Assembly: GCF_015291745.1 (NCBI RefSeq) | Contig: NZ_CP030059.1 | Span: forward strand, 1,701,501-1,765,500 | Source: Bradyrhizobium sp. CCBAU 53351 | GTDB taxonomy: Bacteria; Pseudomonadota; Alphaproteobacteria; Rhizobiales; Xanthobacteraceae | Length of the DNA stretch: 64,000 nt | Direction of reading: 5' to 3' | Shown here: positions 1 through 8,465 of the stretch, one piece after another | Layout of the letters: the number at the start of each line of letters is the position of its first letter | Position numbering within the stretch: position 1 is the first letter of the stretch | Position numbers and translations under genes: made by a program | The notes under the pieces: model-generated | The model's input: the letters and a program-made list of their open reading frames with translations, nothing else | Databases searched by the model: none | What the model was told of the DNA's origin: nothing

Positions 1-118
1 CGGGCCGGGTAACGACTATCTCCAGATCGATATCGATGGCGATGGAACGAGTGACATGGACGTGAACCTGCAGAATGCCAGCGGCACGCTGCACAATGGG
101 AACTTCTTGGTCAGCTAG
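1..118 (+). CDS. C-terminal end of an RTX-type (type I secreted) protein, partial
   Basis: The window opens inside a gene read in frame from base 2 and ending at the TAG at 116-118. The visible 38 residues include DYLQIDIDGDGTSDMDVNL and end in NGNFLVS. A short Asp/Gly-rich strand followed by a terminal stretch with a hydrophobic end is typical of the C-terminal domain of RTX or serralysin-like proteins, where the uncleaved signal for type I (ABC) secretion lies. The catalytic or binding part lies upstream of the window, so the activity cannot be named. The tail resembles in style the end of the giant glycosidase at 18850-22758, so two type I substrates may be encoded in this neighbourhood. 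Confidence 0.6.
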   Translation, partial: GPGNDYLQIDIDGDGTSDMDVNLQNASGTLHNGNFLVS

Positions 119-230
119 CGGCCATCGACCTTGGAGGGCCCCGGTCCATCTGGCTCCGGGGCCGGCGCTTCCAGCCCTGGAGCCCAAACGCGTGGGTGCT
201 CTCGAGGGCCGCGGCGGATCGCCTCTCTCA

Positions 231-266
231 AACAAAACCGCCGCCCCCGTTGGCCGGTGGGGCGGC
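231..266 (-). terminator. Intrinsic terminator for the small gene at 303-566
   Basis: Read on the minus strand, an 8-bp GC stem (240-247 paired with 259-266) is followed by a T-rich stretch at 231-237. It lies 36 bases past the stop codon of the minus-strand gene. A second GC hairpin at 137-163 (8-bp stem) may serve the converging plus-strand gene. Confidence 0.55.
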
Positions 267-302
267 AGTTGTTAGGCTTAGCTCAGCGGGGCGCAGTCGA
301 AC

Positions 303-566
303 TCAGCGGACGTACCAATATCCCCACCAGCGATGGGATACGGGCCGTGCCTGCGCCTTCATGGCTGCAACTTCTTCGACCGGACGGAGCTGGGGACCAT
401 AGATCGCGGGCGGGTAAACATCATCCCACAGCACGACGCCGCCCTGGACGGCGGCCGCCCGGTGTGACGGAGCAAGCGCGAGCTCGGCGGCCGGCGCGAC
501 GGAGCCCGTTACGCCGAGGCCAATGGCGGCGAGGGCAATGGATGGAATAAGGGCGCGGAAGTTCAT
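303..566 (-). CDS. Small secreted hypothetical protein
   Basis: 87 residues. The start at 566 was chosen because an AGAGGG ribosome-binding sequence precedes it and because it places a clean signal peptide at the N-terminus: MNFRALIPS, then a hydrophobic stretch to about residue 20 ending in an APAAE-like cleavage region. The longer in-frame version adds 43 residues with no signal character. The mature part is about 60 residues with a WDDVYPP segment and a Trp/Tyr-rich end (HRWWGYWYVR). I do not recognise a family. A periplasmic or surface location is inferred from the signal peptide alone. The gene stands alone on this strand and ends at a plausible terminator. Confidence 0.6.
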   Translation of the reverse strand: MNFRALIPSIALAAIGLGVTGSVAPAAELALAPSHRAAAVQGGVVLWDDVYPPAIYGPQLRPVEEVAAMKAQARPVSHRWWGYWYVR

Positions 567-911
567 TGGATTTGAATCCCTCTGAAATGAGATGCGAAAT
601 AATGCGACGGCTGCCGGACGGTTGCAAGGGCGTGGGCTGGCCGGTTGCCCGAAATTTCTCGTGTGAGGGAAGGCCGTCGGGCTTGCCGACTGCAACCGGC
701 TTGGCGGGTCCGGATCTGCGAGAACATTTCTCTATATAGAGTGCGTCTCATGGAAAAATCCTGATCGCTGCGATCGATGCACGCGAGACTGCGCTGCATG
801 CACGCCAGAGGTCAGGCATGAACAATCTTTCGGCGCCCACAGTCGGAAAGAATCATGATGTCGACACACTGCTCGCTCTTGATAGGTCGCGGACTATCCA
901 AGGCAACTCCC
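567..911. other. Intergenic region with a 12-bp palindrome
   Basis: 345 bases between the divergent small genes at 303-566 and 912-1085. The clearest structure is a perfect palindrome, CTCTATATAGAG, at 730-741, in an AT-rich pocket suited to a promoter or operator. Short open frames here have no recognisable content. I see no RNA gene. Confidence 0.4.
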
Positions 912-1085
912 ATGACTTCTGCATTCGTCTCCACTTTGATTTTCAGCGCTGGCCTCATCTCGGGATACGCGTTGCGCGCTTGGCGCGTCCAACGAAGTCC
1001 TGCGAACTCATCCCGTGGCGCCTCGCGTCGAACGGCCGGGCCGACTCCCACCACAACCTTCGGCCACGCCCGACGAGCGTTTTAG
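912..1085 (+). CDS. Putative small single-pass membrane protein
   Basis: 57 residues. The N-terminus MTSAFVSTLIFSAGLISGY followed by ALRAW forms one membrane-spanning helix with a positively charged boundary, and the rest is Arg/Ser/Pro-rich. I recall similar short one-helix proteins with a GYALRAW-like motif in Bradyrhizobium genomes, but cannot confirm it here. An upstream in-frame ATG at 855 would add 19 residues and is less convincing. Function unknown. The gene could be a chance frame in high-GC DNA, hence the moderate confidence. Confidence 0.4.
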   Translation: MTSAFVSTLIFSAGLISGYALRAWRVQRSPANSSRGASRRTAGPTPTTTFGHARRAF

Positions 1086-1144
1086 ATGCCGTCTAGTTCT
1101 CTGTCGGCATCCAACTTCACGCTGAAACGAAGGGGCATGATGAC

Positions 1145-1411
1145 ATGAGCGAGCCCAAGAAGGACGCTCCACGACGCTACATTGCGGATGGCGCCGGACA
1201 GCGCGTGCTCGTTGGTCTGACGATCTCGGAGACCATCGAGTTCGAAGCGTTGGACAAGCCTGACGCCGACTTGATCGGCGAAATGGGGCGTGTCCGTCAG
1301 GCCCGGCACGGAGAGCGTTGGCTGGAGCTCTACGTCAAGCACGAGCGAGCGTGGAGCGACTGGATGGCGCAGACGCGTGCGCGGCCGGAGAATCCGCAAT
1401 TGCTCAACTAG
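1145..1411 (+). CDS. Conserved-looking hypothetical protein
   Basis: 88 residues, soluble, charged, with no signal peptide or membrane segment. The sequence begins MSEPKKDAPRRYIADGAGQR and is rich in Glu, Asp and Arg with several Trp residues near the end (WLELY, WSDWM). The start ATG lies 5 bases after a GATGA stretch with weak ribosome-binding character. I do not recognise a domain. The composition and third-base GC pattern look like a real gene. It is monocistronic and converges with the metallophosphoesterase at 1488-2225. Confidence 0.6.
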   Translation: MSEPKKDAPRRYIADGAGQRVLVGLTISETIEFEALDKPDADLIGEMGRVRQARHGERWLELYVKHERAWSDWMAQTRARPENPQLLN

Positions 1412-1487
1412 GGCTTGCCCGGAGCGGCGTACAACCAGTCTACGCCAGTGCGACCGACTCGCGCGTCAGCGGCAGGCCGTCGTCACC

Positions 1488-2225
1488 TCACACTGCGAGC
1501 ATGCGGCTGCCCTGGATACTCATCAGGGTAAGGTTGCCGGTCGCATAGGCGCCGGTGTCGATGTTGACCCGGTTCGCCATGAATTCCGCACTGCGGACCG
1601 GCGTATGACCATGCACGATATATTTGCCGAACTGCTCCTCGCTCCGCAGGAATTCTTCGCGAATCCAGAGCAGATCGCGCTCGGTCTGCTCGGCAAGTGG
1701 AACGCCCGGGCGAACGCCGGCGTGAACGAAGAAGAAGTCCCCGCAACTGAAGCTCAGCCGCAAATCGTCGAGGAATTCCAGATGTTCGGTAGGCATTGCC
1801 CGAATCAAATCGCGCATGATCGACGCCGGCTCGTCGCGCTTCAGGTCCGGCGGGGCGAGCCCGTAGGACATCAACGTCTGGGCTCCGCCGACGGCAATCC
1901 AATCCTCGAACAATGAGGGGTCCTCGAACACCCTCACGAGAAACGCCTCGTGGTTTCCCTTGAGGAAGACCGCGTTTCCCCGCCGGCTCCGTTCGACCAG
2001 GACGTCGAGGGTGGCGCGCGTGTCCGGGCCGCGATCGATGTAATCGCCCATGAAGACCTCGATCGCATAGCGCGGCCGGCTCCGGGTCACGTCGGCGTCG
2101 ATCACCCGCAACATGGGCTCGAGCAGATGCGCGCATCCGTGAATATCCGAGATCGCATAGATGCGGACTCCCTCCGGCAATTGCGGTTTGGGAATGGGTG
2201 GGCGGGGTCGGGCGAGAGATATCAT
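1488..2225 (-). CDS. Metallophosphoesterase, serine/threonine phosphatase type
   Basis: 245 residues, cytoplasmic, with all motifs of the two-metal calcineurin-like phosphoesterase fold in order: SDIHGC near residue 29, GDYIDRGPDT near 60, KGNHE near 90, FFVHAG near 170 and VHGHTPV near 205. These Asp, His and Asn residues bind the Mn/Fe pair. The family includes lambda-type protein phosphatases (PrpA/PrpB) and diadenosine tetraphosphate hydrolases; GDxxDRGPD plus GNHE fits the protein phosphatase branch, but the substrate cannot be fixed from sequence. The frame continues 100 residues upstream, but that part has no family character; the ATG at 2225 starts just before the first strand of the fold. 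It is divergent from the EPS locus and probably not part of it. Confidence 0.85.
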   Translation of the reverse strand: MISLARPRPPIPKPQLPEGVRIYAISDIHGCAHLLEPMLRVIDADVTRSRPRYAIEVFMGDYIDRGPDTRATLDVLVERSRRGNAVFLKGNHEAFLVRVFEDPSLFEDWIAVGGAQTLMSYGLAPPDLKRDEPASIMRDLIRAMPTEHLEFLDDLRLSFSCGDFFFVHAGVRPGVPLAEQTERDLLWIREEFLRSEEQFGKYIVHGHTPVRSAEFMANRVNIDTGAYATGNLTLMSIQGSRMLAV

Positions 2226-2839
2226 GGCGCTCAATCGATCGGGTGGTCGAAAAATTTCCCCAAGTCGCCGGCACCGGAGAGCTTCCATCCAACACGAACA
2301 AAGCGAATTCGGCGAGGGAGCGTGCTTGTTCTCCGGCTCGATCACGCCAAAAGAAGGGCGCTGCATTTTTTGCCTACCTGGTTGTGCGACTGGCAGCGCC
2401 TCGGTCGGTCCGCACGATTGCATTGCTGAGTGCGGGAGGGCGGCAAAGTTGCATGCCTGAGTCAATTTTTCCGGACGCACGCCCAGATAGAAATCCGTCG
2501 GAATTCTCGCAAATGATTTCATCACCCTTCATCGCGCAATCGCGTCGCCCGAAAGATGAGCGACAAAGCGCTCGCGCGACGATCACGCATCGCGCTCGAC
2601 GTGGAACTTGATTCAAAATAGGGCAACGCGCTCGCTCATATGTCATCACTGTGACGACATTTTCAGCGCAACGAAATTCGCTGCGCATTTCAACGCGGCG
2701 CATGATCCGTGCGCCGCAAAAGTTTTGCGTGCAGCGCCACAATGTCGCTGCGATCACGCAACACCTTCCGCGCGGGGAAGTGACGAGTCTTCAGCATCAC
2801 GATGAGCGTCAGACACTCTCTCGATAGGCAGAGGTTCGA
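2226..2839. promoter_or_regulatory. Long upstream region of the EPS initiating transferase
   Basis: 614 bases between divergent genes, less GC-rich than its surroundings from about 2460 onward and rich in words such as TCGCAA, GCGCAA and TTGCG. It contains CAGCGC, a 3-base gap, then GAAATT at 2664-2678, a block that recurs in two other EPS intergenic regions (8219-8238, 22773-22796). No convincing gene lies inside. It most likely carries the promoter and regulator sites for the gene at 2840. Confidence 0.5.
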
Positions 2840-4270
2840 ATGGCTGTTGCAACTTATGGTTCTGAAAACGCTCACACGCTGTCGTCGACGCGCGGTAGTG
2901 CTCTTCAGAGGCCATTTCAGATCGTCGTCATGGCGGCTGACTTTCTGCTGATCTTGTTGAGCTATGCCGCCGGGGCCTCGCTGTACGGTGCTGCCGTCGC
3001 TTCGCCCAATGACGGGGCTTCGGTGGGAGCGGGGTTGTTCGTCGGTGTGGTGTTCGTGGCGGTCGCCTATTTCCGGGACGTCTATGCCACGCACCGTCTG
3101 CTCAACATCGTCTGGCAGCTGCGTAAGGCGGTGTTTATCTGGCTGACGTCCCTGACGATCCTTGCCGTTGCGGCCTTCTTGCTGAAATCGACGGACAATC
3201 TATCCCGCGGCACCGTCATCGTGTTCGCTGTGATCGGCGGACTTGGCTTGATCAGCCTCCGCTTCGTCTGGCAGGCGGTGTTCGGCACGAGCTTTGCGAG
3301 AAGCCGGCTGGTCGATCGCAAGGTGATCCTGCTCAGCCTCAAGCCGCTCGACTTCACCTCGAGCCGCTTCAAGGACCTGCGGAGGAATGGCTTCGACGTG
3401 ATGCGCCATTTCGTGCTCGGAGACGATCGGGATGACGGCCACTGGGAGCGGCAGATTCGCGACGTGATCCGTCAATCGCGCTCGGCTGACGTCGATGAAT
3501 ATCTGCTTGCGATCGACTGGAACGAATTGCCGATGCTCCGCAAGCTGGGGCCTTACTTACGCGCCGTCCCGCAGCCCATACGCCTGCTGCCGGACGACCC
3601 GGTCGCAGATCTCGTAGCCCGTCCGTTTCTGCCGGTCAGTGGAACCGTCGCGGTCGAAATCCAGCGGCCGCCTCTCACCATTCTCGAGCGGCTGCAAAAG
3701 CGCTGTTTCGACATTGGCGTGGCCCTGTTCGCACTTGTGATGCTGACACCGCTGCTGCTGACCGTCGCGGTGCTGATCAAGCTGGATTCCCCGGGAGCCG
3801 TCATATTCCGCCAGTCGCGCCGCGGCTTCAACGGTAGGCCGTTCGAGATCTGGAAGTTCCGGAGCATGACCGTTTGCGAGAACGGCGAAACGATTGCCCA
3901 GGCGACCAAACGGGATGCCCGGGTCACCAAGATCGGGCGCTTCCTTCGCATGACGAGCATCGACGAGCTGCCGCAGCTCTGGAACGTGCTGCGCGGTGAT
4001 ATGTCGCTGGTCGGCCCGCGGCCGCATGCGCTGGCCCATGACAATTATTATGACGAGCTGATCAGCAAGTACGTTTACCGGCACCACATGAAGCCGGGGC
4101 TGACGGGCTGGGCCCAGGTGAACGGGTTCAGAGGGGAGACGCCGACGATCGATCTGATGGAAAAACGGGTCGAGTACGACGTCTGGTACGTCAGCAATTG
4201 GAGTATCTGGCTCGACCTGAAGATCATGGCCCGCACGGCGTCCGCCGTGATGTTCCAGGAAGCCTACTGA
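2840..4270 (+). CDS. EPS initiating undecaprenyl-phosphate sugar-1-phosphate transferase
   Basis: 476 residues, a normal length for WcaJ/ExoY-like polyisoprenyl-phosphate hexose-1-phosphate transferases. The N-terminal half has four to five membrane helices (about residues 30-135) and a cytoplasmic nucleotide-binding-like domain. The C-terminal half, from about residue 284, is the bacterial sugar transferase domain: KRCFDIGVALFALV, one membrane helix, then FEIWKFRSM, TSIDELPQLWNVLRGDMS, LVGPRP and GLTGWAQVNG. The Asp-Glu pair in the DELPQ motif is the catalytic site in this family. It puts the first sugar phosphate on undecaprenyl phosphate at the inner membrane. It opens the EPS locus behind a long regulatory region, with a GAGG ribosome-binding sequence. 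The sugar is uncertain; glucose or galactose is most likely. Confidence 0.9.
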   Translation: MAVATYGSENAHTLSSTRGSALQRPFQIVVMAADFLLILLSYAAGASLYGAAVASPNDGASVGAGLFVGVVFVAVAYFRDVYATHRLLNIVWQLRKAVFIWLTSLTILAVAAFLLKSTDNLSRGTVIVFAVIGGLGLISLRFVWQAVFGTSFARSRLVDRKVILLSLKPLDFTSSRFKDLRRNGFDVMRHFVLGDDRDDGHWERQIRDVIRQSRSADVDEYLLAIDWNELPMLRKLGPYLRAVPQPIRLLPDDPVADLVARPFLPVSGTVAVEIQRPPLTILERLQKRCFDIGVALFALVMLTPLLLTVAVLIKLDSPGAVIFRQSRRGFNGRPFEIWKFRSMTVCENGETIAQATKRDARVTKIGRFLRMTSIDELPQLWNVLRGDMSLVGPRPHALAHDNYYDELISKYVYRHHMKPGLTGWAQVNGFRGETPTIDLMEKRVEYDVWYVSNWSIWLDLKIMARTASAVMFQEAY

Positions 4271-4312
4271 CCGTCCAATTTCCCGATGATCTGAAATTGC
4301 GAGCGCGAGAGG

Positions 4313-4600
4313 TCAGGTTCCATCTCGCGACGACCTGCCGAAGAGCCGCATGATTGCGGCGCGCAAGGCGAGCAACGGCGGTACCAGCACGAAGAATGCC
4401 CCCATCGCAACGGAAACGATGACATGGCGGATCGAGAAAGGTTCGTCCTGCTCGATGTCCCGTCGGCTCGGGTCGATGGGCGCCGGCGAGAGCGTGGTCG
4501 CCATCGGCTGCCGACGCACCTTGCGCGGAGGAACCACGATCAACACGAACAGGATGTTGAGCAGAACCCAAATAGTCAAAATCGTCAGGACGATCAGCAT
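4313..4600 (-). CDS. Small two-helix membrane protein
   Basis: 95 residues with a hydrophobic N-terminal helix (MLIVLTILTIWVLLNILFVL), a basic and polar middle (PPRKVRRQ; DPSRRDIEQDEPF) and a second helix around residues 60-82, ending in basic residues. I do not recognise the family. The gene converges with the sugar transferase, leaving 42 bases between stop codons. A role in EPS production is possible only by position. Confidence 0.6.
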   Translation of the reverse strand: MLIVLTILTIWVLLNILFVLIVVPPRKVRRQPMATTLSPAPIDPSRRDIEQDEPFSIRHVIVSVAMGAFFVLVPPLLALRAAIMRLFGRSSRDGT

Positions 4601-5018
4601 TCCGAGCCCGCCGGAAAAGAACTACAAATATGCGCCGAGCTTAGCCTCGGGGAACCCGGAAAGAAAGATGCCCAAAGTTTCGGCTGTTTGAGGCGTCGAA
4701 GACCGGATTGTCTCGTCTTATCGCTCGATGGTTGCCAATCGGCGCACTGTCCTAGCCATCGTCGTCCTCGTCAATCCTTGCTTTTGGCTAGAGCAATAGC
4801 TGCAAGTTGTGGATTCCGGGCGAATACGGAGGCCTGAGCCATCGGGGTGTGGCTTGCGTGTGGCTTGGGGGCGGCTTGGCGCAATCTCCGGCCCGATGCG
4901 AAGGCGCACGTGATCGCCTTCAGACGACAGTTCCGCAAAGCATGAAAAAGGCCCGCTGCCAAATGGCAACGGGCCCGAATTCGTGTCTGTTCGGCTGGGC
5001 GCTGCGCCGCGCCTCGGC
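4601..5018. other. Intergenic region, mostly without visible content
   Basis: 418 bases upstream of the small membrane gene and downstream of the Wzc-type gene. Apart from the intrinsic terminator at 4944-4975 I see no gene, repeat or RNA. Short open frames here (for example 4718-5113 on the minus strand) have no recognisable content and overlap the true gene end. Confidence 0.4.
4944..4975 (-). terminator. Intrinsic terminator of the wzc-like operon
   Basis: On the minus strand a stem of GGCCCG and TGCC/GGCA-type pairs (4950-4962 with 4964-4975, with small mismatches) is followed directly by TTTTT at 4945-4949. It starts 43 bases past the stop codon of the gene at 5019-7253. Confidence 0.75.
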
Positions 5019-7253
5019 CTAGGCGTGCTCGACGTAGTAGCTGTTGTGATGCTTGCCCTTATACGCCTCGATGCGCTTGAGCATCTTCGGGTTGGCGCGG
5101 TTGAGCACGGCACCGAGCAGCTTCTTCTGGAGGACTTCCGACCCGGAAATCGATTCCTGGAGCGCGCTTCGTGTCGTCTGCCCCCATTCGATCACGTAGA
5201 CCATCGCGTCGATCAGCATGCTGACGGCCTTCGAGTCCGCCACCGGCATTACCGGGGCAAGGTCGATCACGATGTACTCGTAGTGCTCTCTCAGCACCTT
5301 GAGCAACTCGGCCATTGCCTTCGATCCGATGACGTCGGCCGAATTGACCATGCGGGACGCCACCACGGAGGGCAGGAAGTCCAGGCCCGTCTCCTTGCTT
5401 CGCTGCACATGGTAGCCGAGGCTCGCCGGATCGCTGAGAGCCTCCACCAATCCGCTCTTGGCATTGGGGGCGAGCTCGCGGGTGAGCGAGCGCGTGTGCA
5501 GGTCGCCGTCGATCAGGACCGTACGATGCCCGGTGAGGGCGATCAGCTGCGCGAAGTTGGCCGCCACCGTCGTCTTTCCTTCCTTGGGAAGGGAAGATAC
5601 GATGCCGATCACCTTGATCTCGCGGGTCAGCCGCGCAACGTCGATCGACACCTTGATGTTGCGCAACGTCTCGGCAAACCGCGAGAACGGATGATCGACC
5701 ACGTAGCGCGACAGATCCGCTGAGCTCGTCTTGGCCGACGTCGACGAAAGCAACGCGCCGGTCGTCGTTGGCGGGCGAATGTCGGGCAGGACCCCGAGGC
5801 ACTTGACGCCGAGCTCGTCCTCGACCTCGCCGGGGGTCCGCAGGACGTCGCTGAGCAGTTCGCGTCCGAATGCGACGCCGAAGCCGAGGCAGAGGCCGCC
5901 GACCAGGCCTCCCACCAGCGCCAGCACCGTGCGCGGCGAGCTCTTGCGATCCGGCTTGGTGGCGGTGCTGATCAGGCGCGCCTCGCTGAGCGGAAAGCTC
6001 TGATTCTGCGTCGCGCTCTGCAGCTTCTCGAGGAAGCTGTTGTAGAGGTTTCGGTAGGTGTCCGCGGCGCTTTCGAGGTCGCGCAGCTTGACCGCGGCCT
6101 GGCCGGTATCGCCGGCCTGGGCGACGAGCTCTTTCACGTTCTTCTCGAGCGAGGCTTCCCGGCTCTTTGCGATCTCATAGTCGCTGCGATAGGCATCGCC
6201 GATCCGATGCAGCTCGTCGGCGATATTCTTGCGCAGCTCCTCCATCTTGTTGGCCAGATTGACCGCCGCAAGATGTTGCTTGCCATAGCGCCTCGACCAA
6301 TCGGCATACTGGGCCTGGAGGTCTAGATATTGCGCGCGCAGGCGGGTGATGACCGAGTTGTTAAGAGCGTCGGTCACCGTCGATTGTGCGACGTCCTGGT
6401 CTGAAATCGCGTTGATCCGGTCGAGCCGGGCCTTGGCTTCGGCCGTCGATGCCCGCGCTTGAACCAGCTGGGTGTTGAGGTCCGACAATTGCTGCTCGGA
6501 CATCAGGCCGCGGCTGGTCCCGACGATGTTGTTTTCGGCCTTGAAGGTCTGCACGGCGCGGTCGCTGGCGGTTGCCTGCTCGCTCAGCTCGAAGCTGCGC
6601 TGCTGCAGCCATTCGGTTGCCCGCTTGGTGGACTGATATTTGGCTTCCAGCGCGCCGACGAGATAGGCATTGGCGATGGCGTTGACGATCTTGGCCGCCT
6701 TGTCAGGGCTCCGCGAGCGATAGTTCATCGACAAGACATACGTCGTCAGGACGCGTTCCGTTCTCAGGTTCTTCTGAACCTGCTCCACCACGGCGTGCTC
6801 GAGACGCTCCTGGGACGCAGCTTCGCCGGAGCTGAACAGCGACATGACCTTGCCGAGGACGACGGACAGCAGGCCCGGACTGGAGCCATTGAATTCCGGA
6901 TCGTCCGTTAGCTTCAGGCGACGGACGACCGAGAGAATCAGGTCGTCCGAATTGATGACCTCGACCTGGCTGTCGACGTAGCCGGTATCGATGAGGGCGC
7001 TGTTGGCGTTGCTGTCCTTGTCCAGCACCTGCGCCTGACGCGTATCCATCATGATACGGGCATTCGCCGTATACATCGGTTGCGCCGTCAACAGATAGAT
7101 CATGACGAGGGCCAGCGCAGCGCCGGTGCACGCCGCGATGATCGGCCACTGCCGGCGCAGCACGTCGGCCACACGCTCGAAGCTGAGGACCGCTCCGCCA
7201 AACTCGATGCCGAATCTGTGTCCCGACTGGAAATGTTCTCTGGGTTGGTACAT
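5019..7253 (-). CDS. Wzc/ExoP-like polysaccharide co-polymerase with tyrosine autokinase
   Basis: 744 residues. An N-terminal Wzz-type domain starts after a short cytoplasmic tail, with a membrane helix near residue 40 (ACTGAALALVMIYLL). A long coiled-coil periplasmic section follows to about residue 420, then a second helix (TVLALVGGLVGGLCLGFGVA) and a cytoplasmic BY-kinase domain. The kinase has a Walker A sequence (SSLPKEGKTT, near 559), a Walker A' motif (VLIDGDLHTRS) and a Walker B-like strand (YIVIDLAPV). The C-terminus has tyrosines at AYKGKHHNSYY, a small version of the autophosphorylated Tyr cluster. The ATG at 7253 was preferred over an upstream in-frame start because the extra 92 residues are Arg/Pro-rich noise. 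It controls chain length and export. It follows the gene at 7285-7851 by 31 bases in one operon. Confidence 0.88.
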   Translation of the reverse strand: MYQPREHFQSGHRFGIEFGGAVLSFERVADVLRRQWPIIAACTGAALALVMIYLLTAQPMYTANARIMMDTRQAQVLDKDSNANSALIDTGYVDSQVEVINSDDLILSVVRRLKLTDDPEFNGSSPGLLSVVLGKVMSLFSSGEAASQERLEHAVVEQVQKNLRTERVLTTYVLSMNYRSRSPDKAAKIVNAIANAYLVGALEAKYQSTKRATEWLQQRSFELSEQATASDRAVQTFKAENNIVGTSRGLMSEQQLSDLNTQLVQARASTAEAKARLDRINAISDQDVAQSTVTDALNNSVITRLRAQYLDLQAQYADWSRRYGKQHLAAVNLANKMEELRKNIADELHRIGDAYRSDYEIAKSREASLEKNVKELVAQAGDTGQAAVKLRDLESAADTYRNLYNSFLEKLQSATQNQSFPLSEARLISTATKPDRKSSPRTVLALVGGLVGGLCLGFGVAFGRELLSDVLRTPGEVEDELGVKCLGVLPDIRPPTTTGALLSSTSAKTSSADLSRYVVDHPFSRFAETLRNIKVSIDVARLTREIKVIGIVSSLPKEGKTTVAANFAQLIALTGHRTVLIDGDLHTRSLTRELAPNAKSGLVEALSDPASLGYHVQRSKETGLDFLPSVVASRMVNSADVIGSKAMAELLKVLREHYEYIVIDLAPVMPVADSKAVSMLIDAMVYVIEWGQTTRSALQESISGSEVLQKKLLGAVLNRANPKMLKRIEAYKGKHHNSYYVEHA

Positions 7254-7284
7254 TGGTTGCTTCGCTGCCTCTGACGATGGCTGA

Positions 7285-7851
7285 TCAGTTCGGAAGGGGG
7301 ACGGGTTTGAAAGGATTGGCCAGCTTGGTCTTCCATTCGCCTTCGAGCAGCGCCCCGCCTCGGGACGGCTGCGTCGAACTCTTGGCTTGCGATTGAGCCT
7401 GGATGCCGGAGGCGTCGTCGCCCGCGGCGGCATAGCCTGATTGCACGTTGAGATCGCCGATCCGCTGCGTGAAATCCCTGATCTTGCGCGCCGCGTCCGG
7501 CTTCGTCGAGGTGCATCGCCCTTCGGCAATCTTCAGCGCGGCGCCGATGGCCGAACGGTCGGTTGCCGCCGAGGCCGAAATCAGGGTCTGCACGGAGGGC
7601 AACACCGACGGATTGGTCGCAATAAGGGTGGAGAGCCGGTATCTCAGCTTCTCCTTGTCATTGCGCAGTCGTTCCAGAAGCGAGGAGGGCGACTTGACGA
7701 ACGTGTCGAGCTCGAGCTGCGAGGCACGATCCGAAAATTCGACGCACTGAGCGCGGCAAACATCGATGCTCGACACGACCAAGGCAAAGCCTGCCAAGAC
7801 GATCGGTAGCCATCGTAGCCTTGCATGACGAATCATTGGTCCGCAGCCCAT
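7285..7851 (-). CDS. Secreted protein of unknown function ahead of wzc
   Basis: 188 residues with an N-terminal signal peptide (hydrophobic LPIVLAGFALVVSS, then CRAQ near residue 35). The mature part is largely helical and polar, with a pair of cysteines (ECVEFS-like start and EGRC near residue 115) that could form a disulfide. I do not recognise a domain, and it lacks the SLBB/poly-export features of Wza. The start at 7851 has an AAGGGA ribosome-binding sequence; a second Met five codons later is possible. It is the first gene of the operon with the Wzc-type kinase, so a periplasmic role in EPS assembly or export is a reasonable inference. Confidence 0.7.
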   Translation of the reverse strand: MGCGPMIRHARLRWLPIVLAGFALVVSSIDVCRAQCVEFSDRASQLELDTFVKSPSSLLERLRNDKEKLRYRLSTLIATNPSVLPSVQTLISASAATDRSAIGAALKIAEGRCTSTKPDAARKIRDFTQRIGDLNVQSGYAAAGDDASGIQAQSQAKSSTQPSRGGALLEGEWKTKLANPFKPVPLPN

Positions 7852-8465
7852 CCGTGTCCCTTGCTTCCTGTTGCATTAGGAGAACACGCGAAACCTGACA
7901 GGTAACTGTGTCAATTTTTGTGCGACGCAAAAGCCGAGTGCGCGTCGTCGATGACAACCGATGCATTGCCTGTTTTCCGATCGGTTGCAAAATGACGATA
8001 TGCAATGCCTGCGAGATCGGCATGCTGGCGCCCAGGAATGTTGCAACTTGAAAACATATGAGGCGTTCGCACGTTCAGGAGTCGCAAGACAGCGTCGCAA
8101 AACCGACACAAGTCGCCGCGTGCGACATTGGTTCCCGACCCGCGGAAAATTATCGTCGCGACATTTGCGACAGGTGCGCATCGAGATATCAGCGCCGTTG
8201 TCGTCGCCATCATCGCAACAGCGCCGAATTTCGCGCACACTTTGCACGCAAATCGCAATCATCATGCCCGAATTGATTTGCGCGCCGACGCGCGGCGATC
8301 TCAAGCAAATAATGGCGTGAACTTGGCGCTCGCATGTCCGAATGACTGCGAGCTTTGAAAATATCGTCGATCGTCATGCGTCGAATGCGAGTCCGCGATC
8401 GCGGAGATTGAACACGCGCGAGTCCTGATACACACTGCTGCGGTGCAATAGTTGGGAATGTTGAT
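7852..8465. promoter_or_regulatory. Divergent EPS regulatory region
   Basis: 614 bases between the divergent wzc operon and the acyltransferase operon. Many TCGCAA/TTGCGA words occur (for example near 8080, 8095, 8164, 8212 and 8253). An odd palindrome ACCTGACAGGT lies at 7893-7903, just upstream of the minus-strand gene. The block CAGCGCCGAATTTCGCGCAC at 8219-8238 resembles blocks in two other EPS upstream regions. No gene is visible. Both operons are probably controlled from here. Confidence 0.5.

Noticed and set aside
818..1096. 92-residue plus-strand frame overlapping the small membrane gene
   Set aside because: No hydrophobic or domain signal, and it overlaps the more plausible gene at 912-1085.
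7886..7914. TTGACA on the minus strand as a sigma-70 promoter for the wzc operon
   Set aside because: No acceptable -10 element lies 16-18 bases downstream; too weak to list as a promoter.
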